A stretch of 64,000 bases of DNA, taken from assembly GCA_903871935.1 (NCBI GenBank), contig CAIQIQ010000011.1, positions 1 through 64,000 on the forward strand, in the 5' to 3' direction. Source of the stretch: an uncultured Phycisphaerales bacterium (GTDB taxonomy: Bacteria > Planctomycetota > Phycisphaerae > Tepidisphaerales > Tepidisphaeraceae). The first letter of the stretch is position 1; each line of letters begins with the position of its first letter. Shown piece after piece: positions 17,478 to 26,483 of this stretch. Position numbers and translations under genes: made by a program. The notes under the pieces were generated by a model that worked only from the letters and a program-made list of their open reading frames with translations, was not told the DNA's origin and made no database searches.

Positions 17478-18907
17478 CGTTCAATCGGAGCTTTGGCTTG
17501 TTCCCAGGCGCCAAAGCCGCCGGCGAGGTTGGCGACTTCGTAGCCGTGCTTTTGCAGGAGCGAACAGGCTCGCGCTGACCGGTTCCCGCCCTGACAGTGG
17601 ACGAGGATGGGGCGGTCTTTGGGCACTTCGCCAAGGTGCGCCAGCAGGCGGGTGTGGGCGATGTTCTTTGCGCCCGAGATGTGACCGGCAGCGAACTCAG
17701 CGCTACGCCGAACATCAAGGATGAGTGATTGGGTGGCGCCGAGCATTGCCTGGGCTTCAGCGATGGAGACTTCGGACGTGGACACAAGCTTGCCCCCTGC
17801 CGCGGCATACTGGCCCACCGCGGCGGGATCGAGCCAGCCGCTGAAATTGTCGAGTCCGACGCGAATCAGGGCGCGTACGGCCTCGTCGAGGCGCGATGGG
17901 TCGGCGATGAGGTAGATGGTCTCTGTTTCAACGACCATCGAACCGGCATCGGTACTGAAGGATTTGCCCAGCGGCAGCGACAGTGCGCCCGGAACGTGGC
18001 CGGCTTTGAAATCGGACCACGGGCGTGTGTCAACGATGGCGGCGGTGCGGCCGTCAATGGCCGCCAGGTCGGTGGAGAGGAGCTGGCTTGGTTTGGGCAC
18101 GCCGCCCAGCAACTTCGGGCCCATCTTGTTGTCGCGCTTCATGCGGGCAAAGTAGAGCGGCGGTTCGGGCTGGGCATCGAGGATGAAGTCGACAAACTCC
18201 TGCTCGCTCCGGGCGGCCGCGATCGACGGGTTAAACATCTTCTCGTAGCCGACGGTGCTCTGGGGCACCGCACCCAAGGACTTGCCACAGGCGCTTCCCG
18301 CGCCGTGCGCGGGCCAGACCTGAAGATAGTCCGGCCAATTCATGAAACCCCGAGCCGACTGGTAGAGACGCCGTGCCGAGGAATCGGCCTTGCCTGCGAA
18401 GCCGGCAGCGGATTCGAGCAGATCGGGTCGGCCCAGGTCGCCGACGAAAACAAAGTCGCCGGTGGCTACGCCGATGGGTTTGTCGGCTCCGCCACCACGA
18501 TCGGTCACCATGAAGCACATGTGCTCGGGAGTGTGGCCGGGGGTGTGAACGGCTTTGAGTTCGATATTGCCGACCATGAAGACATCGCCATCCTTGAGCA
18601 GTTGGTGGAGATAGCTCCCGCCACCGGTTCTCTTGTTCAGCCACTGGTATTTCCAGTCGGCGTCGCCTTCGTCGGAGAGGTAAACTCTGACGCCCTTCTC
18701 GGCCAGCTCGCGGGATCCGGAGAGGATATCCGCGTGGATGTGCGTTTCGGCGGCAGCGACGATCTTCAGACCATTGGCGGCCGCCAGCATCTCATAGCGA
18801 TCCACATCGCGCTCGGGATCGATGACTATCGCATCACCCGTGCGCTGGCAGCCGATCAGATAAGCGGCCTCGGCCAGTTTGTCATCGTACACCATGCGAA
18901 AGAACAT
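17474..18907 (-). CDS. Persulfide dioxygenase-type MBL protein with two rhodanese domains
   Basis: A 477-residue cytoplasmic protein. Residues about 1-250 are a metallo-beta-lactamase fold with 'THIHAD' near 54-59 and 'HTPGHTPEH' near 121, the iron site of ETHE1/CstB-like persulfide dioxygenases that oxidise glutathione or CoA persulfide to sulfite. Two rhodanese domains follow. The first has no active cysteine ('IYLIADPS'); the second has 'VHCQGGNRS' near 435, so only that one can carry sulfur. This layout matches CstB/BlhA-type sulfide-detoxifying proteins. ATG 18907 follows GGAGG; it is preferred to an upstream frame start at 18970. Stands alone. Confidence 0.85.
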   Translation of the reverse strand: MFFRMVYDDKLAEAAYLIGCQRTGDAIVIDPERDVDRYEMLAAANGLKIVAAAETHIHADILSGSRELAEKGVRVYLSDEGDADWKYQWLNKRTGGGSYLHQLLKDGDVFMVGNIELKAVHTPGHTPEHMCFMVTDRGGGADKPIGVATGDFVFVGDLGRPDLLESAAGFAGKADSSARRLYQSARGFMNWPDYLQVWPAHGAGSACGKSLGAVPQSTVGYEKMFNPSIAAARSEQEFVDFILDAQPEPPLYFARMKRDNKMGPKLLGGVPKPSQLLSTDLAAIDGRTAAIVDTRPWSDFKAGHVPGALSLPLGKSFSTDAGSMVVETETIYLIADPSRLDEAVRALIRVGLDNFSGWLDPAAVGQYAAAGGKLVSTSEVSIAEAQAMLGATQSLILDVRRSAEFAAGHISGAKNIAHTRLLAHLGEVPKDRPILVHCQGGNRSARACSLLQKHGYEVANLAGGFGAWEQAKAPIER

Positions 18908-19226
18908 GATGGACCTCCATTCCACGTTCGCCAGACACGCCTGCGAACTATAGCGCCAGGGCGCTGTCAAGAGTCGTATCTTTGGGGTCTGGCTCAGGAG
19001 GTACGCTTTGGGGCTGTGTCGTTATTGCCATAACTCTTTAATCTACAACATGTTAGCATCAAATTGGGTTGGGCCACATCGAGATTCGACAGTGCCAGTG
19101 TTGGCATGGTCGCTGTCTTGTCCTATCCATAGGACTGGTGCGTGTGTCTAGATGCTGGAACGGCCTGACGGTCTGTCTTGGGACGGGCTGGAGTGCGGAT
19201 GGGCCGGAGTTGGAAAGGACATAGCG
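18908..19226. other. Intergenic gap with a 16-bp palindrome
   Basis: Divergent promoter region between the persulfide dioxygenase and the CsgG-LpoB operon. GTCCTAT-CC-ATAGGAC at 19120-19135 is a perfect inverted repeat and a plausible operator for the operon, whose first ATG is at 19227. Nothing else could be identified. Confidence 0.5.
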
Positions 19227-20438
19227 ATGAAAGCCGGTTTACGTCTGTCGAGGTTGCTGTTGCCGGCGGCGATCGGCGCGCTGTTGAGCGTGTTTACAGG
19301 TCAGGCATGGGCCCAAGAGCCGGCCACGACCACCTATAAGAGCACAACGATTGAGCGGGTGACGACTACGCGAGAAGAGACGCGCGTGGAGACGCCGGTC
19401 CGCAAGGAGAAGCCGGTTTGCGTGCTGTTCATCAAGAACCGCGCTGCCAATGTGCCTGAAGCCAAGATCGGAGTGTTGCAGGATTTCGTAGCAGCACACG
19501 TCACGGAGGCGGGTTTTGTGCTCGTCGGCCGGGAGGCCGTGATGAATTCGGCCAAGGCGCTGGCCGCTCCTGGGCCCAACGCGGGCCAGAATGCCAGGCA
19601 GGATGCAGATGTCGATACCATCCTTTCGACTGATGCCTCGGCGATGCAGCTTGCTCGGAACCTCGGCGCGGATGCCATACTGAACCTGTCGATCTCCAGC
19701 TATGGCACCGATCGAATCTCTTACACGGGCCACAACCTGAATGTCACATCGGTCAACTATCGCCTGAAAGTTACTTACGAATTGCTCGACATCCTGCGCG
19801 GTGGCACGCATTCCGCGGGCGTAGTGACCGTGAGTTTCACGGATCGCAAGCAGGAAGGACTGGAATCCAACCGGGAGAACGTGCTGGACGACCTGCTGGA
19901 TGGAGCGGCGGCAGACACGGCGGGCATGCTCGCATCTGCCATGCGCAATGGAGGCACAGCGGGTCTGACCGAGGCCGCCAAAGAGGCCCGGAAGCAGGCG
20001 ACGTTTACGCTGGTGACAACGGTTGCCGATTTCCCAGTGCCGCAGATCGTCCGTGACGCGAGCGGACAGTATATGGTCGGCCAGGCGAGCCAACTCATCG
20101 AAGTGCCGGTTGCGAACATCGAACTCGATGAAAACTCAGTGGGCTTGAAGAACGGAGCGCTACAGGCTGCCGCGGGGCTTCATAAGTTGCGTCTGCAGCA
20201 TGAGCTTTTCAAGGATTGGGAAGGCACAGTCTTCATCAGTGATGGCGGCAGGCTTTCGCTGGCGATGCAGCTAGACGAGAGCGGCCGGGCCCGCTTCAAG
20301 GACGTGATGAGTTTCTATGCGGGCTTGAAGCAGGGACAGGTTTTGACCGATGCGACGGTGCAGGAACTGCTTGGCAAGGCAAAGGTGCTGGAGCAGAGCG
20401 GGCTGAAGGTGAATGTCACCGCCCTGCCGTCACACTAG
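19227..20438 (+). CDS. Secreted CsgG/FlgT-like protein
   Basis: A 403-residue exported protein. The signal peptide runs to 'GQAWAQ' (about residue 29). The mature part starts with a Thr-rich linker, then a Rossmann-like fold ('PVCVLFIKNRAANV...VGREAVMN') with 'NLGADAILNLSISSYG', the pattern of CsgG/curli-assembly and LpoB relatives ('Gad-il-g-v'). It lacks a lipobox. First gene of the five-gene operon with a second CsgG-like protein, COG3014, YcfL and LpoB. GGAAAGGAC precedes the ATG; the longer frame from 19152 lacks a signal. Likely an outer-membrane-associated assembly factor; inferred. Confidence 0.75.
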   Translation: MKAGLRLSRLLLPAAIGALLSVFTGQAWAQEPATTTYKSTTIERVTTTREETRVETPVRKEKPVCVLFIKNRAANVPEAKIGVLQDFVAAHVTEAGFVLVGREAVMNSAKALAAPGPNAGQNARQDADVDTILSTDASAMQLARNLGADAILNLSISSYGTDRISYTGHNLNVTSVNYRLKVTYELLDILRGGTHSAGVVTVSFTDRKQEGLESNRENVLDDLLDGAAADTAGMLASAMRNGGTAGLTEAAKEARKQATFTLVTTVADFPVPQIVRDASGQYMVGQASQLIEVPVANIELDENSVGLKNGALQAAAGLHKLRLQHELFKDWEGTVFISDGGRLSLAMQLDESGRARFKDVMSFYAGLKQGQVLTDATVQELLGKAKVLEQSGLKVNVTALPSH

Positions 20439-20516
20439 ACCATGAATAAGATGGGTGGCATTGGTCACTGGTCAATAGACAATCAGGCAAGTGAATACGT
20501 AATCCGGAGCACAACT

Positions 20517-21494
20517 GTGAAAAGCTTTCTTAGACTGCTGTGTGTGGCATTTGGAATGATGATCGGTGTGGCCGCGATGGCTCAGGATGCGCCGCAAGGG
20601 AAGATGCGCATCGGGCTGGGCGCAGTGAAGGTGCTGCCTTCGCTGAAACAGTCGCTGGCGGCAAACGGGCAGCTCGACCTGGTGAACCGGGCGAGCGAAA
20701 CTGTCGAAGCGCAGATGATGGACGCCCTGCAGAACACGCGGAAGTTTGAGATTGTCGCGCGGCACGATCTAGATGAGTTGATCAAGGAGCAGGGCCTGCC
20801 CGCGGGCGCGATCACCGATCCCACCGACCCGAAGAGCGCCATGGCCGCCCGGATCAAGGGTGTGGAGTACCTGGTGCTTACGACGATCGACGATTTTGTC
20901 GATGTCGAGCAATCGACCGCTTCGCAGGAAATGCAGATGGCGGTTTCACGGCGGACGCTGCGGATCTCGGCGATAGTACGGATCTACAACAGCTCAACCG
21001 GCGTGCTGCTGGAGAGCATGTCGGTGCCCGTGCAGATCGATAATAACGGCGCTTCCCGCATGACGCCCGGCGATGCGGTACGAAACCCCAGGGCGCAGGA
21101 TGACAGCGCCTACGTCGAACTCGTCAATCAGCTTTCGACGCGCTGTGCGCAGCGGATAACCGACATTCTTTTCCCCGCCAAGATCGTCGCCGTGACCGGT
21201 GACGCAGTTACGATCAACCGCGGCGCTGGCACCATGATCAACCGTGGCGAGGTGTGGGAGGTCTATGCCACCGGCAAAGAACTGCGCGACCCGGATACCG
21301 CCGAAGTCCTGGGCAAGGAGGAGATGAAGATGGGCGAGATTGTGATCAACGATGTGCTGCCCAAGGCCAGCCGGGCACAAATCGTGGGTGAGAATCGCGG
21401 CATCGCGTCCGGGCAGATCGCCCGGCAGAAGTTGCAGATGCCCCAACAAATGCCTCAGAACACACCGCCTCCGCCCCCCGCGCCGGCCCGGTAG
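20517..21494 (+). CDS. CsgG-family protein
   Basis: A 325-residue exported protein. A GTG at 20517 preceded by GGAGC gives a clean signal peptide (about 1-22, ending 'GVAAMAQ'); an ATG at 20442 would add a non-signal segment. The body fits CsgG: 'ETVEAQMMDALQNTRKFEIVARHDLDELIKEQGL' and 'RIKGVEYLVLTTIDDFVD' are the typical helix and 'G--yli-g-v' strand. After this comes a beta-domain that starts 'AKIVAVTGDAVTINRGAGT', seen in CsgG-like proteins of this kind. The C-terminus is proline/glutamine-rich. No lipobox. Likely part of an envelope complex with the next genes. Confidence 0.85.
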   Translation: MKSFLRLLCVAFGMMIGVAAMAQDAPQGKMRIGLGAVKVLPSLKQSLAANGQLDLVNRASETVEAQMMDALQNTRKFEIVARHDLDELIKEQGLPAGAITDPTDPKSAMAARIKGVEYLVLTTIDDFVDVEQSTASQEMQMAVSRRTLRISAIVRIYNSSTGVLLESMSVPVQIDNNGASRMTPGDAVRNPRAQDDSAYVELVNQLSTRCAQRITDILFPAKIVAVTGDAVTINRGAGTMINRGEVWEVYATGKELRDPDTAEVLGKEEMKMGEIVINDVLPKASRAQIVGENRGIASGQIARQKLQMPQQMPQNTPPPPPAPAR

Positions 21495-21634
21495 TCTGTA
21501 GTAGACGCTTCAGCTTGCTCTGCGTCCATTGCCTATTGGGAGATAGTTGCGCTGGGAGTAAGATGGGCTCAGCCTCGGGTGCCGCAACGGCTGCACTGAA
21601 CAAGCCACCGTCCAATGACTGACTGGAGATGTGA

Positions 21635-23071
21635 ATGGGGTTGTTTTCGAGACTTGGCAAAGGACTGTCTGCGAGCGTGTTTGCCCTGGTCATGGCTGCG
21701 TTTGCCGGCGGCTGCCAGGGCTATAAGGCCAATTTCATCAGCGCATATCGCGCGGGCAACTACCCGATCGCGGAACAGGATCTGTTGCAGGAAGGCGGCG
21801 ATGCGATCCGCAGTGTCGGCCATCGCGATCGTCTGCTGTTCCTGCTGGAACAGGGCGCGGTCACGCGCACCGAGGGCAATCTCCAGGCCAGCAGCCAGGC
21901 GCTTGATGACGCCGACAAGCTGTTTCAGGAGTATGACCGCAAGGCTGATGTGCGCATCGGACGCTCCGTAATCGCGACGATGAGCAACCTGGCGGCCGTC
22001 GACTATGAGGGATACGGTTACGACCGGATCATGGCGAATGCCTATAAGGCGCTGAACTACATGGAGTTGGGCAACCTGGACTATGCCCGCGCTGAATTGA
22101 AGCGGGTCGCTTACGCGCAGCAGTTGATCGAAAGGCGCAAGGCCAGCAAAATCCGCGATGCCGAAGATGCGCGCCGCGAACAGGGTGATACCGATGTCAA
22201 CCGCACGATGAACGATCCATCGTTCAAAGCCAAGACCAGCGAGCTTTACGGCAACCTGCCAAACAATTCCGCCAAGGCTGTCTATGCCAACGCCTTTGCC
22301 GAGTATCTGCAGGGAATATTCCTGCTGCATGCCGGAGATGCATCCGATCACGAGGTGGGCCGGGTCGCGCTGCGCAGCACGCTTTCGATGATCGACAACG
22401 AGTTCGTGCGCCAGGATGTCGAGTTGGCGGACAGGATATCCAATGGTGAGCCGGTTCCGCCGATGACGTATATCATCTTCGAGACGGGAATTGCCCCCAA
22501 ACGCGTGGAGGTGCGGATCGACGTACCGATCTTCATCTTCAACATGATGGCGCACGATACCGGCGTGGACTATGTCGGCGTGGCGTTTCCGCGCCTGGTT
22601 GACGAACCGGGCGGTATGCCGTTTTTGAATGTGCGGACCGCGAGCGGTACGGTCTCGACGCAGATGCTGGTGAACATGGATTCGGTGATCGGCCGGGAGT
22701 TCAAGGATGAGTTGCCCAGCGTGATCACCAAGACACTGATCTCGGCGGGGGTAAAGGTCGCGGCGGCCTACGCTGCTAACCGCGCTACCAACAATAATGT
22801 CTATGCTAATATCCTGACTCGTGTGGCAACGACGGTCTATCAGGCGTCGGTCAACGTGGCGGATGTGCGAACGTGGCGAAGCCTGCCGAAGATGATCGTT
22901 ATTGCGCGGGTGCCGACGCCGGATGATGGTCAGGTCAACCTGATGTCGCCGATGGGCTATCCGGCGGCGACGGTAAGGGTGCAGCCGAAGATGAACAACG
23001 TGATCTGGGCGCGCGGGCCGGGCGATACGGCCCCCCTGGCGTGCCGAACGTTCGTGTTGAAGCCAAACTAG
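21635..23071 (+). CDS. COG3014-type lipoprotein
   Basis: A 478-residue lipoprotein. The lipobox 'AFAGGC' places the lipidated Cys near residue 27. The mature protein is mostly helical and TPR-like up to about 260 ('YKALNYMELGNLDYARAELKR'), then a mixed region including 'PPMTYIIFETGIAPKRVEVR' and 'VITKTLISAGVKVAAAYAA', with a C-terminal beta part. I recognise the order as COG3014, an uncharacterised family found beside YcfL, LpoB and CsgG in other bacteria. GGAG precedes the ATG. It follows the CsgG gene by 140 bp, with YcfL 21 bp later. Confidence 0.8.
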   Translation: MGLFSRLGKGLSASVFALVMAAFAGGCQGYKANFISAYRAGNYPIAEQDLLQEGGDAIRSVGHRDRLLFLLEQGAVTRTEGNLQASSQALDDADKLFQEYDRKADVRIGRSVIATMSNLAAVDYEGYGYDRIMANAYKALNYMELGNLDYARAELKRVAYAQQLIERRKASKIRDAEDARREQGDTDVNRTMNDPSFKAKTSELYGNLPNNSAKAVYANAFAEYLQGIFLLHAGDASDHEVGRVALRSTLSMIDNEFVRQDVELADRISNGEPVPPMTYIIFETGIAPKRVEVRIDVPIFIFNMMAHDTGVDYVGVAFPRLVDEPGGMPFLNVRTASGTVSTQMLVNMDSVIGREFKDELPSVITKTLISAGVKVAAAYAANRATNNNVYANILTRVATTVYQASVNVADVRTWRSLPKMIVIARVPTPDDGQVNLMSPMGYPAATVRVQPKMNNVIWARGPGDTAPLACRTFVLKPN

Positions 23072-23092
23072 GAAAACATAAGGAGAGACGCC

Positions 23093-23503
23093 ATGCGTGG
23101 GATTGCGAAGATCGGGTGTGGACTGTTGCTGGCGGTGGCCATCGTCGGCTGCCAGCGGACCGTCGACACGGTCCAGGTCGGTGATTCACTGGGAACCTCA
23201 TACAAGTGGGTACAAACCGACGGCGGCGCCAGCCAGGCGTTCAAGGTGGTCACGGCCCGTAAGGCGCGCACTGAAACCGGCCAGCTCAAGGTCGAGGTGG
23301 AGGTGCAGAACATCCGCAAGACCTACGAGCGCTTTGTCTACAAGTTTCAATGGCTTGACGCCAAGGGCATGGAGATCAACTCCATCACCAATGACTGGCA
23401 GGTTCGTGTAGTCAACGGCCTGGAAACCGTTACACTCACGGGCATGGCCGCGGACGCCCGGGTCACCGACTGCCGCGTGAAGCTGCAGAAGGACGTCCGC
23501 TGA
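23093..23503 (+). CDS. ycfL: YcfL-family lipoprotein (DUF1425)
   Basis: A 136-residue lipoprotein: signal with lipobox 'AIVGC' (Cys near 20), then a beta-sandwich with 'GQLKVEVEVQNIRKTYERFVYKFQWLD' of the YcfL type ('l-v-v-v-N-----y-y-f-W-d--G'). In Escherichia coli ycfL sits upstream of lpoB; the same order is kept here. It has an AAGGAG ribosome site and is 31 bp ahead of the LpoB gene. YcfL's own role is unknown; it likely supports LpoB in the periplasm or at the outer membrane. Confidence 0.8.
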   Translation: MRGIAKIGCGLLLAVAIVGCQRTVDTVQVGDSLGTSYKWVQTDGGASQAFKVVTARKARTETGQLKVEVEVQNIRKTYERFVYKFQWLDAKGMEINSITNDWQVRVVNGLETVTLTGMAADARVTDCRVKLQKDVR

Positions 23504-23534
23504 CAACACCGACACACCAACAAGAGGAACAACT

Positions 23535-24128
23535 ATGAATCGTACGACAATACTTCTCGCCGTGGCCGCGATGGCGGTGCTTCCGCTGATGCAGGGCTGC
23601 GGCAGTGACGCCCAGGTGATTGAGCAGGACCGCTCGATTACGTCCATCGATCAGATCGACATTCAGGATTTTCGATCGGCCGCCTCAACGCTGACGCGGA
23701 AGATGCTTGAGGATCCGCGCTTCGTGTCCGAGGTGCAGCGGCTCAAGGCCCAGACGCCCGGCGGCGCTGCTCCGATTATGAAGATCAGCAAGGTCAAGAA
23801 TGACACCATGCTCAAGGTGGATATGCGCGGCTTCCTTGTCGATCCGATGGAAGCCGAGATCTCCAAGAGCAACACGGTGGATTTCTTCGCCGAGGATGCC
23901 GAAGCCCAATCGCTTGCCAAGATGAACGAAATGAGATCGGGCCAGGCCCCGCGCCTGCCTGACCTGGTGCTCTACGGCACGGTCCGCGAGCTGACAGCCG
24001 AAGCCGGGCGGACGAAGCAGGCCAGCTATGTATTCCACCTTAAGCTGGCCAACGCGTCGGGCATCACGGTATGGCAGGATGACAAGCTGATTACCAAGCA
24101 AGGCACGCACAACGCAGTTGGGATGTAG
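23535..24128 (+). CDS. lpoB: LpoB-type activator of penicillin-binding protein
   Basis: A 197-residue lipoprotein. The lipobox 'LMQGC' puts lipidated Cys near 22. The mature region has 'SIDQIDIQDFRSAASTLTRKMLEDPRF', the helix that opens the LpoB/PF13036 fold, and near the end 'PRLPDLVLYGTVRELTA' and 'SYVFHLKLANASGITVWQDDKLITKQG', characteristic of LpoB ('D--l-g-i----'...'y----l---------i-w---k-i-K'). LpoB reaches from the outer membrane to stimulate PBP1B-type peptidoglycan synthases. Last gene of its operon, ended by a perfect 18-bp hairpin. Confidence 0.85.
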   Translation: MNRTTILLAVAAMAVLPLMQGCGSDAQVIEQDRSITSIDQIDIQDFRSAASTLTRKMLEDPRFVSEVQRLKAQTPGGAAPIMKISKVKNDTMLKVDMRGFLVDPMEAEISKSNTVDFFAEDAEAQSLAKMNEMRSGQAPRLPDLVLYGTVRELTAEAGRTKQASYVFHLKLANASGITVWQDDKLITKQGTHNAVGM

Positions 24129-24144
24129 GCCTTTGGCCGACAGA

Positions 24145-24185
24145 CAAGAGTCGCCTCGGCGGACGTACCGCCGAGGCGACTCTTG
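24145..24185. terminator. Strong bidirectional hairpin
   Basis: Perfect 18-bp arms (from CAAGAGTCGCCTCGG outward) with an ACGTA loop, followed by TTCGAAA. It separates the lpoB gene from the convergent hisA gene and probably ends both. Confidence 0.85.
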
Positions 24186-24213
24186 TTCGAAATACACGTT
24201 CGGAGTCCCGCCT

Positions 24214-24954
24214 TTAGTCCGAACTGTCCGAACCGGCGACCTTGATCGCCTCTTCCAGTTTCACGGTGCCCTCGTAGAGGCTGCGACCGACGATGCAGCC
24301 CCAGCAACCTGTTTTCTTCACTTCGCGAATGTGATCCACACTGCCGACGCCGCCGGAGGCGATGACCGGCACCTTTCCAGCCACCGCCAGCTTCTGCGTG
24401 TTCGCGTAATTCGGGCCGGTTAGCATCCCATCCTTCGCAACATCGGTGTATAGCAGCGCTCCCAGGGGCCAGTCGCTCACTTCGCGGGCCAACTCCACGG
24501 CCGACCGGCCGGTGGTGTGGGTCCAGCCGCGCGTGGCGACCATTCCATCCTTCGCATCCACGGCAAGAACCAGGCGATCACTCATGGCCGGCTGGTGAGC
24601 CAGTTCACGGAACCAGTCCCACGCTTCCAAAGCGCGCGTGCCAACGACCACCCTGCGGGCGCCGGCGTCGATCAATTTTGCCACATCGTCCGTGCTACGA
24701 ACCCCGCCACCGACCTCAACGTAGACATTGACTGCGGCTATGATTCGCCGGATCAGTTCAACCTGCACGACGCGCGCTTCTTTGGCGCCGTCCAGGTCGA
24801 CAATATGGATCCATTTGGCGCCAGCACTCTGAAACTGTCTGGCGGTTTCCACCGGATCGACGGCGTAGTTGAGCTGCTGCTGGTAATCGCCCTGTTTCAG
24901 ACGGACTACCTGGCCGTTGCGCAGGTCGATGCTCGGAATGATCGTCAATGCCAT
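24214..24954 (-). CDS. hisA: Phosphoribosylformimino-AICAR isomerase HisA
   Basis: A 246-residue cytoplasmic TIM barrel, full length for HisA (4th step of histidine synthesis, ring-opening isomerisation of ProFAR). The catalytic Asp pair is visible: 'IIPSIDLR' (Asp10) and 'LAVDAKDG' (Asp near 131). The phosphate-binding signatures are 'YVEVGGGVRS', 'GARRVVVGTRAL' near 95-105 and 'VIASGGVGS'. No other his gene is adjacent, so the pathway is scattered. Start ATG 24954 is the usual 'MxxxIIPxIDL' start. Confidence 0.95.
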   Translation of the reverse strand: MALTIIPSIDLRNGQVVRLKQGDYQQQLNYAVDPVETARQFQSAGAKWIHIVDLDGAKEARVVQVELIRRIIAAVNVYVEVGGGVRSTDDVAKLIDAGARRVVVGTRALEAWDWFRELAHQPAMSDRLVLAVDAKDGMVATRGWTHTTGRSAVELAREVSDWPLGALLYTDVAKDGMLTGPNYANTQKLAVAGKVPVIASGGVGSVDHIREVKKTGCWGCIVGRSLYEGTVKLEEAIKVAGSDSSD

Positions 24955-25076
24955 AGCAGACGGATTCTAGCGGGATGGGAGCGGCGGGCAATTCCATGCC
25001 GACTGATGGACGTGTTGGAAGCGGTTACGGCACACGCATCGTTTCGGGCCGCATGTGGAGGCTTTGGAGTTGAGCT

Positions 25077-26474
25077 TTGCACTTTGTGGAACAACTAGAG
25101 CAGCGAACGCTTCTGGCAGCCGTACCCGACGTCTACGAGCAATACCTGATCTGCCTGATCAACCGCGCACGCAGCGATCCGGCCGCGGAGGCTGCCCGAT
25201 ACCACGTTGCTCTGAATGAAGGCGTGTCCGCGGATGAACTGATCTCAGCGACGCCAAGACCTCCCGTGGCAATCAACCTGAACCTGCAGCAATCGGCCCA
25301 GGATCATGCCCAGTGGATGATCGACACCGACACCTTCTCCCACATTGGCCCTGATGGCTCAGACGCGGCCGACCGCGATAGCGAGGCGGGGTATGTCTTC
25401 AACTCTCCCTCTGCCTGGGGTGAGAACATCGCGTTCTCCGGACAGTTGACGGCGTTACCTGACGTGATGGACGCCATTGAGCGGCTGCACAAGAATCTTT
25501 TCGTCGATGTCGGCGTGGATGGCCGGACACATCGCACAACCATGCTCCAGGAGTCTTCCAGCGAGGTGGGCGTGGGCCTGGTCAGCGGGGACTTTGCTAT
25601 GCCCACGTTTGTTGCCAAGGCCTGGATGCTCAGCGAGGATTTCGCCTTTCGCACGGGATACCACTTCGTCACTGGCGTGATCTTTGCCGACACGATCAAG
25701 AAAGATAGCTTCTACACACCGTATGAAGGTTTCGGCCAGGTGAGCGTCACGGCCACTTCATCGACCGGCACGGTCTATCGCGCCACATCCTGGGACACGG
25801 GCGGCTACAGCCTGCAGGTGCCTGCCGGCACCTACCGCCTGATATTCTCCGGCGGTGATCTGCCCACGCCGGTGGTCCGCGAGAACATCGTCGTCGGCAA
25901 CGCGAATGTCCTGCAGGATGTGAATGCCACCGGCATGGTCGGCCTGCCGACGCTGAGTTCCTCCGGTACGCTGATGGTCAATGGGACGGCCGGTGATGAC
26001 CACATTGCCGTGGAGAACCTCATCGACCGGGTGCGCGTCACCGTGAACAACTCGACATGGGATCTGCCGCGGAAATCGCTGAAGCGGATCGACGTACGTG
26101 CCGGCGCGGGCGATGACCTGATCAGTATCGGAGTCGACCTGCCCAAGGCCAGGCTCTTTGGAGAGGATGGAAACGACACGATCTATGGCGGAAATGGCAA
26201 CGACACCATTTACGGCGGCACCGGAAACGACGCGATCTACGGCGGCGCCGGCAGTGACAGACTCTATGGCGACGACGGCAACGACCGCATCGACGGCCAA
26301 GGGGGCAATAACACGATCGTCGGTGGCGCGGGAGCGGATACGCTCATCGGGGGTTCGGGCAGCAATTTCATCAAGGCCAAAGACTGTGCTGCCGACACGA
26401 TTGTCACCGGTGCCGGCCACAACACGCTCTCGCTGGACAGGCTCCTGGACATCCGCACGACACTGCTCGTGTGA
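25077..26474 (+). CDS. LEPR-XLL protein with CAP domain and RTX repeats
   Basis: A 465-residue exported protein. The N-terminus reads 'FVEQLEQRTLLAAV', a variant of the planctomycete LEPR-XLL motif, only a few residues from the start, with no room for a longer signal. Residues about 20-200 form a CAP/SCP domain: 'EQYLICLINRARSDP' opening, 'SAQDHAQWM', 'HIGPDGSDAADR' and 'WGENIAFSG' are the usual motifs. A small beta-domain follows, then RTX repeats of the GGxGxDxx type (about 335-440). Start: a TGA stops the frame at 25071, so only TTG 25077 (GGAG seven bases before) or GTG 25086 can be used. Secreted, calcium-binding; function unknown. Confidence 0.85.
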   Translation: MHFVEQLEQRTLLAAVPDVYEQYLICLINRARSDPAAEAARYHVALNEGVSADELISATPRPPVAINLNLQQSAQDHAQWMIDTDTFSHIGPDGSDAADRDSEAGYVFNSPSAWGENIAFSGQLTALPDVMDAIERLHKNLFVDVGVDGRTHRTTMLQESSSEVGVGLVSGDFAMPTFVAKAWMLSEDFAFRTGYHFVTGVIFADTIKKDSFYTPYEGFGQVSVTATSSTGTVYRATSWDTGGYSLQVPAGTYRLIFSGGDLPTPVVRENIVVGNANVLQDVNATGMVGLPTLSSSGTLMVNGTAGDDHIAVENLIDRVRVTVNNSTWDLPRKSLKRIDVRAGAGDDLISIGVDLPKARLFGEDGNDTIYGGNGNDTIYGGTGNDAIYGGAGSDRLYGDDGNDRIDGQGGNNTIVGGAGADTLIGGSGSNFIKAKDCAADTIVTGAGHNTLSLDRLLDIRTTLLV

Positions 26475-26483
26475 CACAGGACG

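Noticed and set aside
17729..19033. 434-codon plus-strand frame opposite the persulfide dioxygenase
   Set aside because: Shadow frame; the minus-strand protein has clear catalytic motifs.
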